From Planctomycetaceae bacterium (GTDB lineage Bacteria > Planctomycetota > Planctomycetia > Pirellulales > Thermoguttaceae), in assembly GCA_031287585.1 (NCBI GenBank), contig JAITST010000213.1:1-7625 (forward strand): a DNA stretch of 7,625 nucleotides, in the 5' to 3' direction. The notes beneath the pieces were generated by a model that was given only the letters and a program-made list of their open reading frames with translations, was not told the DNA's origin and did no database searches. Positions 1 to 5,912 of the stretch are shown here, one piece after another; position 1 is the stretch's first letter; each line of letters opens with the position of its first letter. The position numbers and the translations under genes are program-made.

Positions 1-362
1 ATGGTAAAGATACATAAATTCAGATGTTTTCAGGACATTTGAATTAAATGACATATTACCTTTTGGCGTTGAAACACATTTAATTTGGCAACTCTTTCGA
101 TGAAATAAGTAATTTACGGTATTTGTCGATGGTTTCCTCCATAGTTTTTTGGAGATTACTGTGATATACTTGTGATAATACATTTGCCTTACGTGGTAAG
201 GGATTCGCGTAGTTCCTTGACGACAAGTGTTACTCGGTACGTTTAATAATCCACAACCAACATTTTTATTTACACTACATCATGACACAAGCAAATTTCA
301 ATCGTGTTCGTTATAGCGTTTATCCTTGCGGTTAAAAAATTACACAAACAATAAAAATCAAA
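1..362. other. Upstream region of nadA without a convincing gene
   Basis: AT-rich stretch left of nadA. The + strand has no open frame of note. On the - strand a 48-codon open frame runs from a TTG at 226 to a stop at 80; its end reads as a protein-like, charged sequence (METIDKYRK-like, then LLISSKELPN), so it could be a tiny gene or the tail of a lost gene, but a frame this short is expected by chance in such DNA. A second - strand frame, open from an ATG at 183 to the left edge, overlaps it, and both cannot be real. A weak promoter-like pair, TTGACG at 217-222 and TTTAAT at 242-247, has a 19-base spacer. nadA has no Shine-Dalgarno sequence in front of its ATG. I recognise no riboswitch. 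Confidence 0.4.
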
Positions 363-1454
363 ATGACAATATCAGACCACATCGAATCATTACGTCGCAA
401 ACTCGGAAAATCCGTCCTGATTTTAGGACACCACTATCAAAACATCAGCGTAGTTCGTTACTGTGATTTGGTTGGCGACAGTTTTCAGTTGTCTGCCGCC
501 GCGTCCGAAAACGATACGTGTCGCACGATAGTTTTCTGCGGTGTCCATTTTATGGCGGAGACCGCTGACATACTCGCGAACACGTTACCGAAACGTGAGA
601 AACGGCGTGCGGCGAACAAGGACGAGTACGTGCCGGTTGTTTTGCCTGACCTTGCCGCTGGTTGTTCGATGGCTGATATGGCAACGTTAGAGCAAGTTCA
701 AACGTGTTGGGACACGCTCCTGATGTTCTGTGACCCGAACGATTTGGTGCCGGTAACGTATGTAAATTCGAGTGCGGCGTTGAAGGCATTTTGCGGAAAA
801 CACGGCGGTCTGGCGTGTACGTCAACAAACGCAGCGGCGGTACTCCGGTGGGCTTTGGACAAACGCGGCGGCAACGCGAAAATCTTGTTCTTCCCCGACC
901 AACATCTAGGACGCAATACAGCGTTAGCAATGGGAATACCGTCGGAGCAACTGGCGTTATGGTCTCCCGACGAGCCGCGCGAGCAGGACGAAATGCAGTT
1001 AAAGCGAAGCCGCGTAATTCTGTGGGACGGTTATTGCTGCGTACACCAACGTTTTCTGCCCGAACACATCGACGCGGTTCGTGAAGCGTACAAGGGAATC
1101 AAGGTAATAGTTCACCCTGAGTGTAAGCAGGACGTGGTAAAAAAAGCGGACGCATTTGGTTCAACTGCAAAGATAATCGAGATGGTAACAAAGTCGCCGA
1201 AAGAAACAAAATGGGCGATAGGTACCGAGACGCAACTGGTAGAACGCCTAGCCGCCGAAAACCTCGACCGCACAATAATAAACCTATCAGCCGCCCCGTC
1301 AATCTGTGCAACGATGGCACTAATCACGCCGGAAAAACTATACAACTCGCTGGAAAAAATAGAATCCGGCACCCCCGAAAACGTAATCAGGGTAGAAGAA
1401 ACAACCGCCAACGACGCGCTGTTGGCGTTGGAAAGAATGTTGAAGTGTAAATAA
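363..1454 (+). CDS. nadA: Quinolinate synthase NadA
   Basis: NadA condenses iminoaspartate with dihydroxyacetone phosphate to give quinolinate in de novo NAD synthesis; it is a cytoplasmic, oxygen-sensitive [4Fe-4S] enzyme. All hallmark motifs of the three-fold pseudosymmetric family are present in order: HHYQ (23-26), GDSFQLS (38-44), CGVHFMAET (59-67), AAGCSMADM (98-106), YVNSSAALKA (133-142), CTSTNA (152-157), FFPDQHLGRN (176-185), HPEC (251-254), FGST (265-268), IGTE (286-289) and CATM (315-318). The three cluster cysteines are C101, C152 and C315; H251 and E253 are the expected substrate-site residues. The 363-residue length belongs to the longer NadA type, with an extra charged loop around residues 75-88 compared with the roughly 300-residue thermophile enzymes. 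The ATG at 363 is the natural start; it has no Shine-Dalgarno sequence. No nadB or nadC is adjacent. The gene converges on the HDOD gene across a 69-base gap in which I see no clear hairpin terminator. Confidence 0.97.
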   Translation: MTISDHIESLRRKLGKSVLILGHHYQNISVVRYCDLVGDSFQLSAAASENDTCRTIVFCGVHFMAETADILANTLPKREKRRAANKDEYVPVVLPDLAAGCSMADMATLEQVQTCWDTLLMFCDPNDLVPVTYVNSSAALKAFCGKHGGLACTSTNAAAVLRWALDKRGGNAKILFFPDQHLGRNTALAMGIPSEQLALWSPDEPREQDEMQLKRSRVILWDGYCCVHQRFLPEHIDAVREAYKGIKVIVHPECKQDVVKKADAFGSTAKIIEMVTKSPKETKWAIGTETQLVERLAAENLDRTIINLSAAPSICATMALITPEKLYNSLEKIESGTPENVIRVEETTANDALLALERMLKCK

Positions 1455-1523
1455 ATAAAAGTGAACAACGGCGCGCGAGGACAGAATTATACCGCACACG
1501 ACTGAAAATTGGTCGCAACTGAA

Positions 1524-2423
1524 TTAGAGATAACTCTTCATCGTCTGCGATGGTTTGGCTAGTTGCAACAGCATTGCGTATTGGTCAAACTCCGCGTCAA
1601 CACGCGATAGTAATTTGTCCGTTTGTTCGGGTTCTGTACTCGGGTAAACTGTTGTCATATACCTCAAAAATAGTTCCTTGTCGTACCACTGTTTATGCAC
1701 CACCGATGGCAGCAGCGATGACAACGCTACGACATATTGCTCGGTACGATTCACGTAGTCGGCTTGCAATGCGTCTAGGTCGAGATGCGATTCGATTAGT
1801 TCGGTCAGCGAATCGGGCAACTTCCAATTTCTTCCCAACACGCCGCCCGCGTCCGCGTGTGTCCAGCCGAAATGTTCGATTTCAAGTTCCGAAAGCCGCT
1901 TCGCCTCGACCAGACGCAGTTTATTGAGCAGTTCGTCATAGTCTTCTGTTTGTTGCTTAATCAATAGCGGAATTGCCATATCTTGCAGCAACGCTCCCGC
2001 GAATGATAACTCTGGGTCGCCCTTTTTCAGTTCCAGCAACACAAACCGCGTGAACATCGCCCGTCTTAACGAATCCTGCCACAGTGCGTTGACGTTGAAT
2101 GTACTCAATTTGTTTTTCGGTATTAAACTGAAAACCGCCTTCCACAGCACAAAATTTTTAACGATACGTATGCCGACAAGCGCGATGCCTTGTTTGACGT
2201 TCGAGATTGTACTCTGAAATCCGAAGTACGACGAGTTTAGAAATTTCAAGACTTGGGCGGCGAGTCCCGGGTCGGCTTCTATCGGTCGAACCAAGTCGTT
2301 GATGTTGACCTTTGTCAAGTCGTTGTCTAATTGTAACACCCGCAACGCACTATGCGGCATAGCGGGGAGTTGTTCAACTGTCAAAAGTTTACGAAGTCTG
2401 TCGAGCGATTTACTGTCTGTCAT
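1524..2423 (-). CDS. HDOD-domain signalling protein
   Basis: A 299-residue single-domain protein of the HDOD family, a non-catalytic relative of HD phosphohydrolases found in bacterial signalling proteins, often linked to cyclic-di-GMP, motility or stress control. Visible family motifs are LPAMP (19-23), the block around EADPGLAAQVLKFLNSSYFG (49-68), the IALVGIR segment (80-86), LWQDS (114-118), the FAGALLQDM block (141-149) where a true HD enzyme would have His-Asp, and FGWTHADAGGVLGRNWKLP (185-203) followed by IESH (210-213). The HD metal-site histidine is Gln at 147, as expected for a non-enzymatic HDOD. No receiver, GGDEF or EAL domain is fused; the C-terminal 80 residues are helical and unassigned. 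The ATG at 2423 starts just ahead of the domain and has no Shine-Dalgarno sequence. It is divergent from the REC-GGDEF gene with 253 bases between them, which suggests joint control and a shared pathway (inference). The exact output is unknown. Confidence 0.93.
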   Translation of the reverse strand: MTDSKSLDRLRKLLTVEQLPAMPHSALRVLQLDNDLTKVNINDLVRPIEADPGLAAQVLKFLNSSYFGFQSTISNVKQGIALVGIRIVKNFVLWKAVFSLIPKNKLSTFNVNALWQDSLRRAMFTRFVLLELKKGDPELSFAGALLQDMAIPLLIKQQTEDYDELLNKLRLVEAKRLSELEIEHFGWTHADAGGVLGRNWKLPDSLTELIESHLDLDALQADYVNRTEQYVVALSSLLPSVVHKQWYDKELFLRYMTTVYPSTEPEQTDKLLSRVDAEFDQYAMLLQLAKPSQTMKSYL

Positions 2424-2434
2424 AATTGACTAAA

Positions 2435-2440
2435 AGTATA
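2435..2440 (-). promoter_or_regulatory. Possible -10 box for the HDOD gene
   Basis: Read on the - strand, TATACT lies 11 bases before the ATG of the HDOD gene. A start about seven bases downstream would leave a leader of only around five bases, so the transcript would be nearly leaderless. This would fit the lack of a Shine-Dalgarno sequence. No good -35 hexamer lies at 16-18 bases upstream, which keeps the call weak. Confidence 0.2.
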
Positions 2441-2590
2441 AAAACGGTGAAAAAACAAAGTATCAGTATCTACGTCCTTCGTTTCGCTGGTTTCAGCCAA
2501 CGGAATATCCATAAATACCATAATTCAGCCCCAATTGTCAAACGTACAAAAACCATTCTACACCTATATTACATTTTTTTCAAGCACATC

Positions 2591-2619
2591 TTGCAACATT
2601 TTTACAGGTATTCTAAAAT
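2591..2619 (+). promoter_or_regulatory. Candidate sigma-70-type promoter for the REC-GGDEF gene
   Basis: TTGCAA (2591-2596) and TAAAAT (2614-2619) are separated by exactly 17 bases, the preferred spacing for a housekeeping promoter, and each matches its consensus at four or five of six positions. A start near 2626 would give a leader of about 50 bases before the TTG at 2677. The 253-base divergent gap is otherwise AT-rich and holds no gene I believe in. Confidence 0.4.
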
Positions 2620-2665
2620 GGTACAGTGTTTGGAAATAACAAATAATAAAATTTTGCTGCTTTGT

Positions 2666-2669
2666 GAGG
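2666..2669 (+). promoter_or_regulatory. Ribosome binding site supporting a TTG start at 2677
   Basis: GAGG, seven bases before the TTG at 2677, is a normally placed Shine-Dalgarno core. The competing ATG at 2695 has nothing comparable in front of it. Since nadA and the HDOD gene lack such sites, this genome does not always need them, so the ATG at 2695 remains possible. Confidence 0.45.
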
Positions 2670-2676
2670 TCACGAT

Positions 2677-3648
2677 TTGAAACCACTTGATAATATGTCA
2701 ATAGCCGGTAACATTATAGTAGCCGAAGACGACGACGTTACGCAACGACTGATGGTACACTTTTTAGAACAGGGTGGACATCGCGTAAGAACAGCCGTCA
2801 ACGGCAACCAAGCGTTACAATTAATCCTGCAAGAATGCTCTGATGTTCTTGTTGCCGATTATGCTTTGCTCGGTCTGGACGGTCTCGAATTATGCCGGCG
2901 TGTGCGTCATTTGTACCGGCGCGGTATCTTGCCGCACTACACATCCATCATCCTGCTCGCGAACGAATTACAGAATTTCGCGGAAAGTCTGGAAGCCGGT
3001 GCCGACGACTTGATAATCAGAAGGGCTGAAAGTTTAACCGAATTACAATCCAAAATTCAGTCACGTATAGCGGCTGCAATCCGTCTGCGAACCGCCGAAA
3101 TCAACTACACCAACATTGCCCAATACGACAAACTGACACATTTGCTAAACCGTCACACGTTCCTCGAACGCGGCAAAGAAATCTGGGAACGTTCGTTAAG
3201 CAGCCATTATCCGCTCTCTGTCGTGATGTTCGGTTGCGATAACTTCAAACGTATCAATCGCAAATTCGGTATCCGGTGCGGCGACGCGGTATTGGAAGAA
3301 TCCGCCGAAATTATACGCGACAGCTCGCGGACGACGGACGTGTTTTGCCGCTTCGGTGGTGACGAGTTCTGCGCGTTGTTGTCGGGTTGCAATGAGGCGA
3401 AAGCGATTGAGTGGGCTGAGCGGGTGCGAGTACGTTTCGCCGAGCAACCTTTTTTGGCGGCGTTAGATGTTGGTACGAAGGTGGATGTTAATCTAACGTT
3501 CAGTTTCGGAATCGCCGAACGGAGTGAGCAAACACGTAAACTGGAACAGTTAATCACGCGGGCGGATACGGCGATGGATAACGCGAAAAGAGCCGGTCGT
3601 AACCGTTGTGCTGCTTATGTTGAATCGTCCGAGATGCCGGAGCCGTAG
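2677..3648 (+). CDS. Response regulator with REC and degenerate GGDEF domain (C-terminally truncated)
   Basis: Residues 12-125 form a receiver domain: acidic pocket D18-D20, phospho-acceptor D61 in VLVADYALLGLDG. The usual Thr/Ser after strand 4 is Ala95 (IILLANE) and the conserved Lys after strand 5 is Arg115 (DDLIIRRAE), so classical phospho-switching may be impaired. Residues 145-315 form a GGDEF (diguanylate cyclase) domain with GGDEF at 227-231, an RxxD inhibitory site (R218-D221) five residues before it, K191, N194 and D203. The first metal-binding Asp of the usual 'D-x-D-x-F-K' block is Gly186 (MFGCDNFK), and the Asp after the Asn is Arg195. Loss of the metal Asp predicts little or no cyclic-di-GMP synthesis, though c-di-GMP binding at the RxxD site could remain. 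The frame ends at a TAG directly before a CBS pair, so this is probably the front part of a broken REC-GGDEF-CBS-CBS protein. Start TTG 2677 (with GAGG) or ATG 2695. Confidence 0.9.
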   Translation: MKPLDNMSIAGNIIVAEDDDVTQRLMVHFLEQGGHRVRTAVNGNQALQLILQECSDVLVADYALLGLDGLELCRRVRHLYRRGILPHYTSIILLANELQNFAESLEAGADDLIIRRAESLTELQSKIQSRIAAAIRLRTAEINYTNIAQYDKLTHLLNRHTFLERGKEIWERSLSSHYPLSVVMFGCDNFKRINRKFGIRCGDAVLEESAEIIRDSSRTTDVFCRFGGDEFCALLSGCNEAKAIEWAERVRVRFAEQPFLAALDVGTKVDVNLTFSFGIAERSEQTRKLEQLITRADTAMDNAKRAGRNRCAAYVESSEMPEP

Positions 3649-3706
3649 GCAACGTCACCGTAAGCAACGGTGAACGATGCGTTCAATGGTTTAACGGTCA
3701 ACGATG
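3643..3706 (+). repeat. Nested short tandem duplications across the stop and CBS junction
   Basis: Two imperfect direct repeats sit on each other. CCGTAGGCAACG (3643-3654) recurs as CCGTAAGCAACG (3658-3669), period 15, 11 of 12 identical; each copy carries an in-frame stop (TAG, then TAA). AACGGTGAACGATG (3666-3679) recurs as AACGGTCAACGATG (3693-3706), period 27, 13 of 14 identical, giving TVND twice. Both periods are multiples of three, so the linker between the GGDEF and CBS parts seems to have grown by in-frame slippage and the stop was copied along. Confidence 0.55.
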
Positions 3707-4057
3707 TGATGGACGAGGTTGTAATACCGTATACTGTCGATACCGTTGGGCGTTCCGACAAACGACTTGTGCGAAATGATGGTACAACGAAATCTGCAAT
3801 CAATACCGGTAATCGACGGTAACGGACACTTTGTTGGTACGGTGACAATCCAAACATTGCTGCAATCGTTAGCCGACAAATCCCGAACAACGAACCCGTT
3901 TGACAACCTGACAAAGCCGCAGGAATCCAGTTGCCCAGTCGAAACCTCACCGTCAACAATATACGAATCACTAACCCGCGACAACAAAAGTCATTACTGG
4001 ATAACAAACAACAGTATGCCTGTCGGTATGGTGACAGCAGAAAATTTGTTACGCTAG
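3649..4057 (+). pseudogene. Detached CBS-domain pair, former C-terminus of the REC-GGDEF protein
   Basis: Directly after the TAG at 3646-3648 the same frame meets a TAA at 3661-3663 and then reads as the start of a CBS domain, LTVNDVMDEVVIPYTVDTV (3691-3747). The match then jumps to the next frame at the GGG at 3748-3750: GVPTNDLCEMMV, QSIPVIDGNGHFVGTVT and so on to a TAG at 4055-4057. Removing one G there restores a continuous CBS1 (DVM ... IPVIDGNGHFVG). CBS2 follows at about 3940-4054, ending in SMPVGMVTAENLLR. CBS pairs bind adenine nucleotides and regulate partner domains. The REC-GGDEF-CBS-CBS order is one I associate with planctomycetes. Three lesions (two stops, one frameshift) separate it from the front half. 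A GTG at 3670 could restart translation but would still hit the frameshift. A TTG at 3746 would give a 103-residue fragment lacking the first CBS strand. Most likely non-functional. Confidence 0.78.
3655..3673 (+). other. Small stem-loop behind the TAG stop
   Basis: TCACCGT (3655-3661) and ACGGTGA (3667-3673) form a perfect seven-base-pair stem with a five-base loop, six bases after the stop at 3648. No T-run follows, so it is not a standard intrinsic terminator. It may simply be a by-product of the tandem duplications there. Confidence 0.3.
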
Positions 4058-4129
4058 ATGCGGAAATAGTAAAGATAATTATACTTAAGAAGCCAAGAAC
4101 GCATTTAATAAACACCATTTTGTAATACC

Positions 4130-4750
4130 GTATTTTATGCATATTTACCATCGTGAATTCTTGAAAAGTACAGAACAATAATTCCATTGTTTCGAGTATA
4201 TTGCGGCGCAGATGACAGCCATCTTTTCTGCCCGTTGTTTTCTCCGACATGCTCTGTTCCTCATCCAAAATATCGTTGGAAAGTGAACGCAACAACGCGT
4301 TCACACCAGAGAAACCCTTGCGCAAGGGCAGCATCTGTGTATCCTCAAACCACGTTTGACAACTTGCTTCGTCCTTGCACAGCATCTTACCGCAATCGCT
4401 GATGTGTTCCGAAACGTGAAACAATAGTAAACATGGAGACTTCCTCGTCTGTAAAAGGGAAAAAGGTATTGTACCAATTCCCAAGTTTTATACAGTCTAG
4501 TCGGCAGTTGAATTTTGCTGGTGGTGGAGTACCGCTGAGTAGAGTCAACGCCGCGTAACTGCCTGTTATATGCAACGCAATTTTCAACCGTGACAAGCAT
4601 AACGTGTAACAAATGCTTAAAACTGCGGTCAATGTAGTCCCGCAAAGTCATCGGACGGTGCGTGTCGGTTGCCTTATCGTAATCGACCTTTCGCGTTTCG
4701 GACGAAAACGCGCTCTTGATAAATACCAAGTATTTTTGTTCGTTATTCAT
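4130..4750 (-). pseudogene. Decayed unidentified gene downstream of the ankyrin gene
   Basis: No family is recognised. On the - strand an ATG at 4750 opens a protein-like frame (MNNEQKYLVFIKSAF ... MTLRDYIDRSFKHLLHVML ... LPTRLYKTWELVQYLFPF). At the AAAA run 4453-4456 the sensible reading moves to the next frame (TDEEVSMFTIV), and at the AAA run 4419-4421 it moves again (HVSEHISDCGKMLCKDEASC ... LRRNILETMELLF). Deleting one base in each run joins the pieces into a continuous, mostly helical soluble protein of about 200 residues. The true end is unclear; about 4130 is a guess, since the last frame stays open into the antisense of the CBS remnant. A better start may be the ATG at 4843, which overlaps the ankyrin stop and has AAGGTG seven bases ahead. 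Its frame closes after 11 codons unless two compensating shifts lie near 4810 and 4746. Position suggests it was third in the lipase-ankyrin operon. It could also be chance open frames. Confidence 0.45.
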
Positions 4751-4835
4751 TGTCCTGTTCTTTCTTTTCGATGCGCTCTTGGAATATTGAATTTCCCTGC
4801 AACTTATTCACACCAACTTCAACAACTGCCCCAAA

Positions 4836-5912
4836 CTAGACATTTTCCTTCACCTTCGGTTTCTTACGTACCGGTTCAGGTTTCTTTGTGCTGTCCTCTT
4901 TGGGGACAGGTTTGTCAAAACTAACACCGTGGTCTTCAAGCCATTTTACCACCGCGTTCAAATTATCCTTATAGTTGGGATGCGCTACTAACGCCTTATT
5001 TCTACGAAACTCAAATAACATCCTTTGCAATTCACCACCCGGTATTGTGTCTGTTTGGTATGTTGCACCGGATTCTAATAGATATAGAATATCATCAAAA
5101 CGCCACTGTTCCGCTAACAACGTAACGGCATACTTTTCACCAGTTGAATTCGTGGCATTGAGGTTGGCACCTGCTTCAACCAAACTAACGAAATTATCTC
5201 TTTTTCCTCCGTCGTAAAGCAGAACAAGAATAAGAGGTGGTTCGTTACCCCAATCTGGATCAGCACCGTATTCCAAGAGAATATCAGCGTATTCACCGAA
5301 GTTCTGAGTAAGTATTCCTTGCGGTATTGACCGCGTTATGACGTTATTAAGAATTGAATAATGTGACACTTGCATAACACCACCTTGAAATGATGTCTCC
5401 TTCAAGAGACGGTTCGGGTCGGCACCGTGCTTCAAAAGGCATTCAACCACTTCTTTACCGTATTGGAGTGAAAACTGTAATACTGAAACCTCGCGCACAC
5501 GCACAACATCTCCGTCCGCATTCTTAAATTTCTGTTTTCCGATAGCATTGACATCAGCACCTTTTGCGATAATTTTATTCATCGCTACAATATCTTGTTT
5601 CTCAATCGCGTTACATAATGCGAGAATATTCGGCGTAACAAACAGTTCCTTCGGGTTGTCGAAACGTTTTAAGTAGTCTTCTCGAACTTTTGAAATGGCT
5701 TTCACCGTCTTAAAACCACCTATGGCTTTGTACAAAGACCAAAGTGACCAGACAATCAACAATATTGTAATCAATGTTAATATTATTGAACCAGTTCTTC
5801 GTTTATATTTTGTCATTTTAAAACCTGCTATTGATTTACGTTGTGAAAAATTGTCACTATTAGACATCAATCTAGTGTTTTTACTAACTGAAAATCCGTT
5901 GTTCCATACCAT
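4836..5912 (-). CDS. Membrane-anchored ankyrin-repeat protein, probable lipase immunity protein
   Basis: Up to 358 residues. A basic KYKRR stretch (35-39) precedes one strong hydrophobic segment (about 41-63), the layout of an N-terminal signal anchor. The rest is ankyrin repeats: about 95-123 (ending GADVNA), 143-168 (LLKHGADPN), 184-220 (LLEYGADPD), 224-254 (EAGANLNA) and 261-286 (LLESGATY), with a final helical cap around 317-332 (VVKWLEDHGVSF) and a Lys/Pro-rich tail. By the positive-inside rule the repeats should face the periplasm. Ankyrin proteins with this short anchor plus repeats plus 'WLxxHGV'-like cap occur beside phospholipase effectors of type VI secretion systems, where they block the enzyme (family knowledge); here it follows the lipase gene. 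Starts: ATG 5912 overlaps the lipase stop by 29 bases; ATG 5867 lies 17 bases after it; ATG 5816 begins right before the basic stretch. The frame continues 29 codons past its TAG to a TAA overlapping the ATG at 4750. Alternative role: unrelated scaffold. Confidence 0.88.
   Translation of the reverse strand: MVWNNGFSVSKNTRLMSNSDNFSQRKSIAGFKMTKYKRRTGSIILTLITILLIVWSLWSLYKAIGGFKTVKAISKVREDYLKRFDNPKELFVTPNILALCNAIEKQDIVAMNKIIAKGADVNAIGKQKFKNADGDVVRVREVSVLQFSLQYGKEVVECLLKHGADPNRLLKETSFQGGVMQVSHYSILNNVITRSIPQGILTQNFGEYADILLEYGADPDWGNEPPLILVLLYDGGKRDNFVSLVEAGANLNATNSTGEKYAVTLLAEQWRFDDILYLLESGATYQTDTIPGGELQRMLFEFRRNKALVAHPNYKDNLNAVVKWLEDHGVSFDKPVPKEDSTKKPEPVRKKPKVKENV

Noticed and set aside
550..1468. 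Several long frames antisense to or overlapping nadA
   Set aside because: Shadows of the nadA coding frame with low-complexity, Arg/Pro/Ser-rich translations and no motifs.
1455..1523. Shared terminator between the convergent nadA and HDOD genes
   Set aside because: I could not find a GC-rich stem followed by a T-run in either direction in this 69-base gap.
2426..2680. 84-codon + strand frame in the divergent gap between the HDOD and REC-GGDEF genes
   Set aside because: TTG start, no family features, AT-driven composition, and it covers the promoter region of both neighbours; most likely chance.
3740..3760. Programmed frameshift inside the CBS domain
   Set aside because: There is no slippery heptamer and no downstream stimulatory structure, and upstream stops already prevent translation of a fused product. 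A mutation or sequence error is simpler.
3615..4484. 289-codon - strand frame opposite the CBS remnant
   Set aside because: Its lower part is the antisense shadow of the CBS sequence, whose CBS motifs on the + strand are clear. Only its upper part (about 4130-4420) is kept, as one piece of the decayed gene.
3646..5888. TAG reassigned to an amino acid, because three or four frames end in TAG and the ankyrin frame continues 29 codons beyond its TAG
   Set aside because: Reading through the TAG at 3646 meets a TAA after four codons, the lipase TAG is directly followed by TAA, and nadA and the HDOD gene contain no internal TAG. Ordinary stops explain the data.
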